In this document: positions 47,060 through 55,271 of the stretch, piece after piece
How the letters are laid out: each line of letters starts with the position of its first letter
Position numbering within the stretch: the stretch's first letter is position 1
Origin: Pseudomonadota bacterium
GTDB lineage: Bacteria > Myxococcota_A > UBA796 > SXON01
Direction of reading: 5' to 3'
Assembly (NCBI GenBank): GCA_005778355.1
Contig: SXON01000061.1
Location: 1-61,095, forward strand
DNA length: 61,095 bases
Notes under the pieces: generated by a model
Database searches by the model: none
Told to the model about the DNA's origin: nothing
Seen by the model: the letters and a program-made list of their open reading frames with translations, nothing else
Translations under genes and position numbers: made by a program

Positions 47060-48502
47060 TCATCTGGTTGCATCGTGCTTTGTTCCTCCAGCAGCAGCGT
47101 CCGAGTCGAAGCGCCGCGTGGCGGCGCTTCGGGGGGGCGCGGGTCGACCGGCGCGCGCCGGCGCTCCAGGGGGCGCCGGCGGTGGGTCGCGCCGGCCAGC
47201 CGTGCCGAGGCCCGGGCCGGGTTCAACCCGCTCCCGTGGCGCGTCACCTCGCGGCTCGGTCCCCCGACTCGCGCCGCGCGGCACCGTCGTGGACGCTCCC
47301 GAACGACCCGTGCTTCCATCCGCACTCTTCTCGAGGGGTGGGCCCTCGGTGCACGCGTGGGTCCGAGTCGTCGTCGACGGTGCATTCTCTGCAGCGGCCT
47401 GGGGGCCAAGAGAGAGACCGCACTCGTCGAGGACGACGGGCTGGGGAGCGTCCACGGCCGGCTTGGCCGCGACGCGGTGGAGAGGGTTCCAGGTCTCGCC
47501 GGACTTCCAGAGCGAGAGCATCAGGACCGCGAGCTTCCTCGCGACGGCGACGATGACCTTGCGCTTCCCGGCCTTGCCGTGGAGTTCGATCCGGTGGTGG
47601 GCCCAGCGGCGCTGGGCGGTGTCCTTCCCCCGGGGGCGACACACCACCTGGGCGCACTGGGTCAGCAGGCGCCGGAGGAAGCCGCTTCCTGCCTTGCTGA
47701 TCCGGCGACTCGGGTCGGACTGCCCGGACTGGTCGCGGCGGGGCACCAGCCCGAGGTAGGCGCCGATGTCCCGCGTGCGCCCGAAGCGCGCCGGGTTCCC
47801 GACCACGGCCACGAAGGCCAGCGCGGTGATGGGTCCCACGCCGTCGATCTTCGCGAGACGCGCGACGACGGGGAACTTCACGCCCTCCTCCTTGACCTTC
47901 TCATCGAGGGTGTCGATGGACGCCGCGAGACTTCGCAGGGTGTCGAAGAGCGGGGCGAGGATGTCCGTGAGCTCCTCCGGCACCGCCGCCTGGTGCTCGT
48001 GCAGCGCCTCGGCGTCGCACGGCGGCATCCGGGCGCCGGTCAGCTTGACCTGGGCGCGGATCTCGAGGACCAGCGCCGTTCGGATGCGGACCTGCTGGTC
48101 GCGCACCTTCAGCAGCGCCATTGCGCGCCGATGCTCCGGCGCTCGCACGTGCGTCGGCGACAGCAGCTCCTCGTCCGCCAGGCCCAGCCGCGCGAGCATG
48201 CGCGCGTCGCGCTCGTCCGACTTGCGAACAGACGCGGTGACGGCCTGGAGCTTTCGAGGGTCGGCCACGATCACCTTCGCGCCGAGCCCGGCGAAGAGCT
48301 CCTGCACCCAGGTCGCCGGCGTCCCGGCCTCGAGCACGACCACGTCCACGGGGCCGTGCAACCGCCAGAGCTCGGCGAGCTTCGCCACCGCCAGCGGCAC
48401 CTTTCCCTCGGCCAGCACGCCAGAGGTCGCATCCATCGCGCAAAAGTTCGCGCTCCTGTCCGAGAGGTCGATCCCGAGGGAGGACTGGTTACGCTTCATC
48501 AT
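47060..48502 (-). CDS. IS110-family transposase, complete
   Basis: 480 aa. N-terminal DEDD RuvC-like domain (LGIDLSDRSANF, VVVLEAGTPATWVQELFAGLG, RKLQAVTASVRKSDERDARMLARLG) and C-terminal Transposase_20 domain (FPVVARLAKIDGVGPITALAFVAVVGNPARFGRTRDIGAYLGLVPRRDQSG ... KAGSGFLRRLLTQCA) with the Ser region. The recognised part ends near residue 370. The last ~110 residues (PQAAAENAPSTTTRTHAC ... GRRDPPPAPPGAPARAGRP) are Arg/Pro/Ala-rich and overlap GC hairpins, so they may be readthrough into the element's non-coding end. Confidence 0.93.
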   Translation of the reverse strand: MMKRNQSSLGIDLSDRSANFCAMDATSGVLAEGKVPLAVAKLAELWRLHGPVDVVVLEAGTPATWVQELFAGLGAKVIVADPRKLQAVTASVRKSDERDARMLARLGLADEELLSPTHVRAPEHRRAMALLKVRDQQVRIRTALVLEIRAQVKLTGARMPPCDAEALHEHQAAVPEELTDILAPLFDTLRSLAASIDTLDEKVKEEGVKFPVVARLAKIDGVGPITALAFVAVVGNPARFGRTRDIGAYLGLVPRRDQSGQSDPSRRISKAGSGFLRRLLTQCAQVVCRPRGKDTAQRRWAHHRIELHGKAGKRKVIVAVARKLAVLMLSLWKSGETWNPLHRVAAKPAVDAPQPVVLDECGLSLGPQAAAENAPSTTTRTHACTEGPPLEKSADGSTGRSGASTTVPRGASRGTEPRGDAPRERVEPGPGLGTAGRRDPPPAPPGAPARAGRPAPPRSAATRRFDSDAAAGGTKHDATR

Positions 48503-48533
48503 GGCCGGTGACTCCGTTGTCGTGTTTCGACTC
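47103..48533 (-). mobile_element. IS110-family insertion sequence (tentative limits)
   Basis: Provisional ends are the 8-base inverted pair GAGTCGAA at 47103-47110 and TTCGACTC at 48526-48533. The transposase stop at 47060 lies 43 bases outside the left one, so the limits are uncertain. The upstream flank CAACGGAGTCACCGGCCATGA is shared with the IS110 remnant at 28526. No target duplication is expected in this family. The element separates the small beta-rich gene from the orphan ORF at 48568. Confidence 0.5.
47107..47180. ncRNA. Candidate structured RNA in the IS110 3' region
   Basis: Two strong stems lie inside the non-conserved tail of the transposase gene: GAAGCGCCGC / GCGGCGCTTC with a GTG loop (47108-47130) and GCCGGCGC / GCGCCGGC with an 8-base loop (47157-47180). 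IS110 elements encode a bridge RNA in a non-coding end; these stems are a candidate part of it. Inference only. Confidence 0.35.
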
Positions 48534-48567
48534 GTGGGCAGCGTCGCTCACTGGAGCGCCGGCCGCC

Positions 48568-49302
48568 TCATCCATTCTCTTTCTCTCCCCTTCCGGTCGC
48601 CTCGCTTGCCTGGGCGTTCGCATGCGCGAGGGCCGCGCGCAGCCGCGTGGCCGCCCTCGGCCCGCGGGCTGCAACGGCCTCCGCGAGCTCGCGTGGCTGC
48701 CCGGCGAGGGCCAGGAGCTGGGCCGTGCGCCATCGCGCCCCCGCGGAGACCGCGAGTTCGACCTCGGCCGCCTTGACTTGCCGGTCGATGAGTTTCCGCA
48801 GGGCGTCGACCTGCCCCGGTGCCGACCCCCGAAGAGCCTCGCGGCAGACTCGCGCTGCTGCGTGACCCTGGGCGTCGAGTACCGCCACACGCCGCCCGAG
48901 GATGCGTGCGAACGGTAGCCGGAGGTCCCTCGCCGCCAACACGAGCTGGGCGAGGCAGGACATTTCGCGGCCCAGCGGTGGCACCCACGTCGGGGCGGCG
49001 GCTCCATGGACCAACGACGAGGCGTAGGCGTTGAAGGCGTCACTGAGTTCCTCGTCGGAAACCTCGAGCCCAGGGAGAGGCAAGAGGCCGAGCGCGACGG
49101 CGGCCGCGACGGGTCGGGGCACCGGGTGGGTGACGGGAGTCGCCCACCTCGCCCTCAGGAAGGGGTACCCGGCGCGAGCGTCTTCCCGGCCACGCCCCAG
49201 GCAGCCGCCGTAGACGGCGTCGAGCGCCATACCGCCCAGCGCGACGCACCCCGCCAGCCGCGCCGCGAGGATCCCGTCAAGCGCTGAATCTCCTGGAAGC
49301 AC
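48568..49302 (-). CDS. Helical hypothetical protein, unknown
   Basis: 244 aa from GTG 49302. LDGILAARLAGCVALGGMALDAVYGGCLGRGREDARAGYPFLRARWATPVTHPVPRPVAAAVALGLLPLPGLE ... ELSDAFNAYASSLVHGAAAPTWVPPLGREMSCLAQLVLAARDLRLPFARILGRRVAVLDAQGHAAARVCREALRG. The rest is an Ala/Arg-rich helix. No signal peptide, metal motif or known domain. Its 3' end lies 35 bases from the IS110 end, so the C-terminus may have been altered by insertion. Divergent from mutL. Confidence 0.6.
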   Translation of the reverse strand: MLPGDSALDGILAARLAGCVALGGMALDAVYGGCLGRGREDARAGYPFLRARWATPVTHPVPRPVAAAVALGLLPLPGLEVSDEELSDAFNAYASSLVHGAAAPTWVPPLGREMSCLAQLVLAARDLRLPFARILGRRVAVLDAQGHAAARVCREALRGSAPGQVDALRKLIDRQVKAAEVELAVSAGARWRTAQLLALAGQPRELAEAVAARGPRAATRLRAALAHANAQASEATGRGEKENG

Positions 49303-49417
49303 GCTGTCCTCCTGTCATCGGCTCGCCGCAGTGTACATCGGGGACGGGTCGCGACGCAACCGGGAATCCCCCCAGCCCCGGGCTCTCCCGCCGCCCCCGG
49401 AATAGTCCCCACCCGCC

Positions 49418-51553
49418 ATGCCCGTCCGCATCCTCGACGAGTCGCTGATCAACAAGATCGCCGCGGGCGAGGTGGGGGAGCGCCCGGCGAGCGGGGTGAA
49501 GGGGCGGGTGGAGAACGCGCTCGACGCGGGTGCGTGCGAGCTCCGCGTGGCGTTGCGGGCCGGGGGCCGCAACCTCGTGCGGGTGGTCGACAACGGCAGC
49601 GGCATGGACCGCACCGACGCGATGATGTGCCTCGAACGGCACGCGACCAGCAAGATCAAGACCGATGACGACCTGTTTCGCGTCGAGACGTTGGGCTTCC
49701 GGGGAGAGGCGATTCCCAGCATCGCCAGCGTGTCGAAGTTCGAGCTGACGACGCGCACGCCCGCCCGCGACGTGGGAACGAAGATCCGCGTTGAGGGCGG
49801 CAAGTTACTCGACGTGACCGACGCCGGCTGCGCGCCGGGCACCCAGATCGACGTGGGCAGCCTCTTCTTCAACGTGCCGGCTCGTCGCAAGTTCCTTCGC
49901 AGCGCCGACACCGAGCTGGGGCACTGCGTGGAGGCGGTCACCCGGGAACTGTTGATCCGCCCGGCCATTGACTTTGAACTGACACACGACGAGCGCACGC
50001 TCCTGCGTTGCCCTGTGGGCGACCACCGCCGTCGCGCGGTCGACTTGCTGGGCCCCCATGGCGAGGCGCTGGTCCCGGTGAGCTTCACCCGGGGCACACT
50101 GAGCGTGGAGGGCCTCGTGTCACCCGTGGGGGTGCACCGGCAATCGGCGCAGGGATCCTCGTACTTGTACGTCAACGGTCGCTTCGTGCGCGACCTGGTG
50201 ATGCGGCGCGCGGTGACGCAGGCCTACGCGGGCATCGTCCCCAAAGACCGCTACCCGGTGGTGGTGCTCCGGGTGACGATCCCGCCGCACGACGTCGATG
50301 TGAACGTGCACCCCGCGAAGACCGAGGTGCGCTTTGTGAGCCCTTACGAGCTGCAGAACGCCATCGCCGAGGGCCTCCGGGCGGCGCTGCAAGAGTTTGG
50401 CATCCACCGTCCGGTCGCCAATGAGGCGCGGTACCGCCCGGCGGGCGAGTCGGCCTCGCGACAGGTGGCGCTGGTGGGGGAGCGGACGGCGGCGCCGGGT
50501 TCGGTGACGGCTCCGGGCGGAATGGAGTCCACCAGCAGCTGGGCCAGTGTCGAGACCCCAGCTGGCGCCGCGACGAGGGCGGACGCGGCGGCTTCGGCGC
50601 CAGCCCCCGCCGGGTGGGGCGTCTCGCCGATGGGACGGCCTCCGGGCGAGGCTGCTGCCTCGCGGCCGGCGACGATCGTCGATGCGGCCGTCGACGAGGG
50701 TCGTGAGGCAACGCCGGCGCGGGAGCAGGTCGGGGGACCGCGTGAGGCGGCGGAGCGGCCGGGCGTCGCGCCGGGGCAGCAGGCCATCGATCCATCGACG
50801 CTCCCCCACGTTTCTGGGCCGGCGAGCATGCCCCGCGCGCCCTCCGCCGGGTCAGACCCCGCCGACGCCCGACACGCGTTGGACCCCGCTCCGAGCGTCT
50901 CGGCGTCCGACCCGATGGTCGTCTCCCAGGTCCGCCCCCCGGTCGCACCCCAGCGTTTCCTGCTCCCGGTCCCCCGCTTCCGCGATCTCGCGATCATCGG
51001 CCAGCTCGCGCGCACCTACATCCTCTGCGAAGGAGGCGGTGAGATGGTGATCGTCGACCAGCACGCCGCGCACGAGCGGGTCACGCTGACGAAGCTCAGT
51101 CGCGACCCGAAGAACGCCCTGGGCGGCTCGCAGCGTTTGCTCACGCCGCTGGTCTTCGACATCGGGCCCGCGCGCGCCCGGGTGCTCGCGGCAGCGGCGG
51201 AGTCACTCAACACCTCCGGGCTCGACATCTCCGGCCTCGGCGGCGGCACCATCGCGGTGCACGGCGTGCCGGCCCCGCTCGCCGGTCGCGACATCCGGGC
51301 CATCGTCACCGACATGGCCGACGACCTGGTGCACGGGGGCGACGGGCATGTCCCGCAAGGCATCCTCGACCACGTGCTCGCCACGCTCGCCTGTCACACC
51401 TCGGTCCGCGCCCACCAGCCCCTCGACGAGCGCGAGATGAGGGCCTTGCTCCACGATCTCGACGAGGTGGACCACGCGGTGTGCGCCCATGGTCGCCCCG
51501 TCGCCATCCGCATCGGCGTGTCGGAGTTGGAACGCCGCTTCCACCGCACATGA
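49418..51553 (+). CDS. mutL: DNA mismatch repair protein MutL (altered ATPase motif I)
   Basis: 711 aa. GHKL ATPase domain with VVDNGSGMDR, TSKIKTDDDLFRVETLGFRGEAIPSIASVSKFEL and NVPARRKFL; transducer domain ending in DVNVHPAKTEVRF; a ~170-aa Pro/Ala/Gly-rich linker; C-terminal dimerisation/endonuclease-like domain (IIGQLARTYILCEGGGEMVIVDQHAAHERV, ACHTSVRA, CAHGRP). Motif I reads IAAGEVGERPASGVKGRVENALDAG. Against the near-invariant EVVERPASVVKELVEN it has V20G, V26G, E29G and L30R. Glu29 is the general base for ATP hydrolysis in E. coli MutL. All four changes are single-base substitutions to G within 31 bases. First gene of a core operon. Confidence 0.95.
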   Translation: MPVRILDESLINKIAAGEVGERPASGVKGRVENALDAGACELRVALRAGGRNLVRVVDNGSGMDRTDAMMCLERHATSKIKTDDDLFRVETLGFRGEAIPSIASVSKFELTTRTPARDVGTKIRVEGGKLLDVTDAGCAPGTQIDVGSLFFNVPARRKFLRSADTELGHCVEAVTRELLIRPAIDFELTHDERTLLRCPVGDHRRRAVDLLGPHGEALVPVSFTRGTLSVEGLVSPVGVHRQSAQGSSYLYVNGRFVRDLVMRRAVTQAYAGIVPKDRYPVVVLRVTIPPHDVDVNVHPAKTEVRFVSPYELQNAIAEGLRAALQEFGIHRPVANEARYRPAGESASRQVALVGERTAAPGSVTAPGGMESTSSWASVETPAGAATRADAAASAPAPAGWGVSPMGRPPGEAAASRPATIVDAAVDEGREATPAREQVGGPREAAERPGVAPGQQAIDPSTLPHVSGPASMPRAPSAGSDPADARHALDPAPSVSASDPMVVSQVRPPVAPQRFLLPVPRFRDLAIIGQLARTYILCEGGGEMVIVDQHAAHERVTLTKLSRDPKNALGGSQRLLTPLVFDIGPARARVLAAAAESLNTSGLDISGLGGGTIAVHGVPAPLAGRDIRAIVTDMADDLVHGGDGHVPQGILDHVLATLACHTSVRAHQPLDEREMRALLHDLDEVDHAVCAHGRPVAIRIGVSELERRFHRT

Positions 51554-52398
51554 AGCCGCTGGTTCTCACCGGACCCACGGCGGCGGGAAAATCGGCGCTG
51601 GCCCTCGAACTGGCCGAGCGCCACGGCGCCATCGTGGTGTCGATGGACGCGATGCAGGTGTACCGGGGCATGGACGTGGGCACCGGCAAGGTGTCGCTGG
51701 CCGACCGCGCGCGGGTGCCCCACCGCTGCATCGACATCCGCGAACCCGACGAGCCCTTCTCCGCCGCCGATTTCGCCGCCGAGGCCGAGGCGGCGTTGGC
51801 GGCCGGCCAACCGGTGATCCTCTGCGGGGGCACACCGTTCTACCTTCGCGCATTTCTCGCGCCGCTCGTTGAAGCCCCGCCGGTCGATCCCGCCGTCCGC
51901 GCGCGCTTCGAAGCGCTCGAGAACCCGCACCCTGCCTTGGTCGACGTCGACCCGGTGCTCGCGTCGCGACTGCATCCCAACGACCGGGTGCGAGTCGTGC
52001 GTGGACTCGAGTACCACGCCCTCTCCGGGCGGCGCTTGTCGGAAATGCACGATGCCGATGCTCGTTCACGTCGCGACGCGGAGGTGGTGTGGATCGACAC
52101 GCCCGACCTCGCGGAGCGCATCGATCAGCGTGTGCTCTCGATGATCGACGAGGGCTACGTCGCGGAGACGGAGCGCCTCCTCTCGCGATTCCCTCGCGAC
52201 ACCAAGCCGCTGTTGTCGCTCGGCTACCGTCACCTGGTGGCGCACGTGCTCGACGGTCTCCCACTCGCCGAGGCGGTGGCGCTCACCCAGCAAGACACTC
52301 GCCGCTTCGCCCGCAAACAACGCAGCTTCTTCCGTTCGCTGGGCCTGTCGCCCGGGGGTGATCCCGCCCTGGCGGCGGCCTGCGCCTTCGCGGGTTAG
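51550..52398 (+). CDS. miaA: tRNA dimethylallyltransferase MiaA
   Basis: 282 aa from ATG 51550 (ATGA with mutL). P-loop GPTAAGKSALALELA, substrate-binding SMDAMQVYRGMDVGTGK, HRCIDIREPDEPFSAADF, CGGTPFYLRAF, NDRVRVVRGLEY and SLGYRHLVAHVLDG ... TRRFARKQRSFFR. It adds dimethylallyl to A37 of tRNAs reading UNN codons, the substrate later hydroxylated by MiaE. The mutL-miaA order is common in bacteria. Confidence 0.97.
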   Translation: MKPLVLTGPTAAGKSALALELAERHGAIVVSMDAMQVYRGMDVGTGKVSLADRARVPHRCIDIREPDEPFSAADFAAEAEAALAAGQPVILCGGTPFYLRAFLAPLVEAPPVDPAVRARFEALENPHPALVDVDPVLASRLHPNDRVRVVRGLEYHALSGRRLSEMHDADARSRRDAEVVWIDTPDLAERIDQRVLSMIDEGYVAETERLLSRFPRDTKPLLSLGYRHLVAHVLDGLPLAEAVALTQQDTRRFARKQRSFFRSLGLSPGGDPALAAACAFAG

Positions 52399-52410
52399 CC
52401 CGGGGCCGCC

Positions 52411-53400
52411 ATGGAACTGGTCCTCGACTTCGAGCGCCCGCTGGTGGAGCTGCGGCGCCGCATCGACGGCCTGCGCCAGGCCGAGGCCGCGCAGGGCATC
52501 GATCTCGGCGCCAGCATCAAGGAGCTCGAGCGCCAGGCGGATGCGCTGGCGAGGCAGATCCTCGCCAATCTCACGCCCTGGCAGCGCACACTCTTGTCGC
52601 GACACCCATCGCGTCCCTACACGCTCGACTACGCGGGTCAGTGGCTGTCGGAGGCGGTGGAGCTACACGGCGACCGCGCCGGCTTCGACGATCAAGCCAT
52701 CGTGGGCCTCGTCGGCGAGTTCCGCGGCCGGAGCATCATGCTGATTGGGCACCAGAAGGGGCGGAACACCAAGGAAAACGTCGTCCGCAACTTCGGCATG
52801 GCGCTGCCCGACGGCTACCGCAAGGCGCTTCGACTCATGCGACTGGCCGAGCGCTTTGGGCTCCCCATCGTCACGCTGATCGACACGCCGGGGGCCTACC
52901 CGGGCATCGACGCCGAGGCGCGGGGCCAGGCCGAGGCCATCGCCCGGAACATCATGGAAATGGCCACCCTCACCGTGCCCGTCATCTGCTGCGTGATCGG
53001 CGAGGGCGGCTCGGGCGGAGCCCTGGCCCTCGGGGTTGGAAACCGGGTTTTCATGTTGGAGAATGCCACCTACAGCGTGATCTCCCCCGAGGGCTGTGCG
53101 GCGATCCTCTGGCACGATCGCGCCGAGGGTCCGCGCGCCGCTGAGGCGCTGAAGCTCACGGCGGCCGACTGTCTGCGTCTCGGCGTGGCCGACGCGCTGG
53201 TCGACGAGCCCGGCGGTGGCGCCCATCGATCCCCGGAGGGCACCATCGAGGCCCTCGGCAACGCGGTGTCTGCCGCGCTCGACGAGCTGGCGCCTCTCGA
53301 CGGTCCGGCGCTCCGGGCCCAGCGCTACGCGCGCTTCCGCGCGCTCGGGGCCTTCGAAGATCGCGGCGCCGAAGGTGGTGGCGGCGAGGGGCGAGGGTGA
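52411..53400 (+). CDS. accA: Acetyl-CoA carboxylase carboxyltransferase subunit alpha
   Basis: 329 aa. LDFERPLVELRRRIDGLR, HPSRPYTLDYAGQWLSEAVELHGDRAGFDDQAIVGL, GHQKGRNTKENVVRNFGMALPDGYRKALRLMRLAERFGLPIVTLIDTPGAYPGIDAEARGQ, GEGGSGGALALGVGNRVFMLENATYSVISPEGCAAILW. These are the crotonase-fold blocks of AccA. It transfers CO2 from carboxybiotin to acetyl-CoA in fatty-acid synthesis. Slight Gly-rich C-terminus overlaps the aroA GTG by four bases. Confidence 0.97.
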   Translation: MELVLDFERPLVELRRRIDGLRQAEAAQGIDLGASIKELERQADALARQILANLTPWQRTLLSRHPSRPYTLDYAGQWLSEAVELHGDRAGFDDQAIVGLVGEFRGRSIMLIGHQKGRNTKENVVRNFGMALPDGYRKALRLMRLAERFGLPIVTLIDTPGAYPGIDAEARGQAEAIARNIMEMATLTVPVICCVIGEGGSGGALALGVGNRVFMLENATYSVISPEGCAAILWHDRAEGPRAAEALKLTAADCLRLGVADALVDEPGGGAHRSPEGTIEALGNAVSAALDELAPLDGPALRAQRYARFRALGAFEDRGAEGGGGEGRG

Positions 53401-54617
53401 TCCGGAGCGGCACCCGGATCCGCGTCGCCGGCGACAAGTCGGTGTCGCACCGCGCGGTGATGTTCGGCTCCATGGCCAAGGGCACCACCCGGGTTCGCGG
53501 TCTGCTCGACGCGGAAGACGTGGGGCGCACCGTGGAAGCGGCCCGAAAGCTCGGCGCCAGCGTGCAGAACGTGGGTCGTGAGCTCTGGGTGAGCGGTAGC
53601 CCCTGGCGCGACACCGGCGAGGTCGACTGCGGCAACTCGGGCACCACCGCACGCCTGCTCCTGGGGGCACTGGCGCCGCGAGCGGGGGCCACCCTCCATG
53701 GCGACGCCTCGCTGTCGCGACGCCCGATGATGCGAGTGATTGGTCCCTTGCGACGCATGGGCGCCGAGATCGAGGGGGGTCCCACGCTGCCGGTCGCCGT
53801 TCGCACCGCTGAGATGCACGGCATCGACTGGGTGGCCGAGGTCGCGAGCGCGCAGGTGAAGTCGGCGGTGTTGCTCGCGGGGCTCTGTGCGCACGGCACG
53901 ACCCGCTACACCGAGCGGGTGGCCACGCGCGATCACACCGAGCGGATGATGCGCGGCATGGGCGCGAATATCCGCCTCGAAGCTGACACGGTCGTGGTGG
54001 AAGCTGGGCCGCTCTCGGCGGCCGACATCACCGTTCCCGGCGACATCAGCTCCGCCGCGTTCTGGATGGTGGCGGCGGCGATCCACCCGGGCGCTTCGCT
54101 CGTTCTCGAGGGCGTGGGCCTCAACCCAACCCGCACCGGCGTCATCCACGTGCTCCGTCGCATGGGCGCGCGAGTCGACGTGGAGGACCACGGCGGCATC
54201 GAGCCCATCGGCACGGTGACCGTGACCGGCGCCGAGCTTCGCGGGACGGAGATCGGTGGCGCCGAGGTGCCCACGCTGATCGACGAGCTGCCCGTCCTCG
54301 CGGTGGCCGCGGCCTTTGCCGAGGGACAGACGGTCGTGCGCGACGCGGCCGAGTTGCGCGTGAAGGAGTCCGACCGCGTGGCGGCCGTGGTGGATGGCCT
54401 CCGCTCGGTGGGCGCCGACGCGGAGGCGCGACCGGACGGCTTCGTGGTGAGCGGGGGCACGCCCGTCGGCGGACACGTGGACACCCGCGGCGATCACCGC
54501 ATCGCGATGTGCTTCTCCATCCTCGGCCTGCGGGTGCCGGTGACGGTGTCGGAGACCGACAGCATCCGCACGAGCTACCCCGCCTTCCTTGCGACCCTCG
54601 AGGAGGTGCGGGCGTGA
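53397..54617 (+). CDS. aroA: 3-phosphoshikimate 1-carboxyvinyltransferase (EPSP synthase)
   Basis: 406 aa from GTG 53397 (GTGA with accA). GDKSVSHRAVMFGSMAKGTT, CGNSGTTARLLLGALA, DASLSRRPMMRVIGPLRRMGA, PGDISSAAFWMVAAA, LPVLAVAAAFAEG, LRVKESDRVAAVVDGLRSVGA and DTRGDHRIAMCFSILGL are the invariant EPSP synthase motifs. Joins phosphoenolpyruvate to shikimate-3-phosphate in aromatic amino-acid synthesis. Slightly shorter at the N-terminus than the E. coli enzyme (~427 aa). Confidence 0.97.
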   Translation: MIRSGTRIRVAGDKSVSHRAVMFGSMAKGTTRVRGLLDAEDVGRTVEAARKLGASVQNVGRELWVSGSPWRDTGEVDCGNSGTTARLLLGALAPRAGATLHGDASLSRRPMMRVIGPLRRMGAEIEGGPTLPVAVRTAEMHGIDWVAEVASAQVKSAVLLAGLCAHGTTRYTERVATRDHTERMMRGMGANIRLEADTVVVEAGPLSAADITVPGDISSAAFWMVAAAIHPGASLVLEGVGLNPTRTGVIHVLRRMGARVDVEDHGGIEPIGTVTVTGAELRGTEIGGAEVPTLIDELPVLAVAAAFAEGQTVVRDAAELRVKESDRVAAVVDGLRSVGADAEARPDGFVVSGGTPVGGHVDTRGDHRIAMCFSILGLRVPVTVSETDSIRTSYPAFLATLEEVRA

Positions 54618-55267
54618 TCGCCATCGCGGTCGACGGCCCCGCCAGCTCGGGCAAGGGTACGGTGGCGCGCCGTGTGGCTCAGCTCCTCGGCTACCAGTAC
54701 GTCGACACCGGTGCGATGTACCGGACGGTGGGGCTTCTCTGTCAGCGCCAGGGCGTCGACGTTCGCGACCCGGCGGCCGCCGCCGAGGTGGCGCGTCACA
54801 TCGACTTCGCGTTTGCCTTTCGCGACGGTGCGCTGGTGGTCTACGCGGACGGGGAGGACGTGAGCTTCGCCATCCGAGGCGAGGTGGTGGGCGCCGCTGC
54901 GAGCGCCGTGGCGGTGCATCCGCCCGTCCGCTCGGCGCTCCTCGGCCTGCAGCGGGCGCTGGGTGCCGCCGGTCGCGTGGTGATGGACGGTCGCGACATC
55001 GGGACGGTCGTACTCCCCCGCTCCCAGCTCAAGGTGTACCTCGATGCCTCGCTCGATGAGCGGGCGCGTCGTCGGCACGCGGAGTTGCCGGATCGTGCCT
55101 ACGCCGACGTGCGCGCCGAGCTGGCCGCGCGCGACGCCCAGGACATGGGACGGGCCACCGCCCCGTTACGGGCGGCGGACGACGCGATCCACCTCGACAG
55201 CACACGCCTGACCATCGACGAGGTGGTGAACTCGGTGGTGCGCCTCGCCCGCGAGCGCGGGGGCTAG
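54614..55267 (+). CDS. cmk: Cytidylate kinase
   Basis: 217 aa from GTG 54614 (GTGA with aroA). IAVDGPASSGKGTVARRVAQLLGYQYVDTGAMYRTV, the CMP-binding domain in the middle, VVMDGRDIGTVVLPRSQLKVYLDASLDERARRRHAEL, and PLRAADDAIHLDSTRLTIDEVV. Phosphorylates CMP and dCMP. The aroA-cmk coupling is typical of Proteobacteria-like operons. Confidence 0.97.
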   Translation: MIAIAVDGPASSGKGTVARRVAQLLGYQYVDTGAMYRTVGLLCQRQGVDVRDPAAAAEVARHIDFAFAFRDGALVVYADGEDVSFAIRGEVVGAAASAVAVHPPVRSALLGLQRALGAAGRVVMDGRDIGTVVLPRSQLKVYLDASLDERARRRHAELPDRAYADVRAELAARDAQDMGRATAPLRAADDAIHLDSTRLTIDEVVNSVVRLARERGG

Positions 55268-55271
55268 TCCC

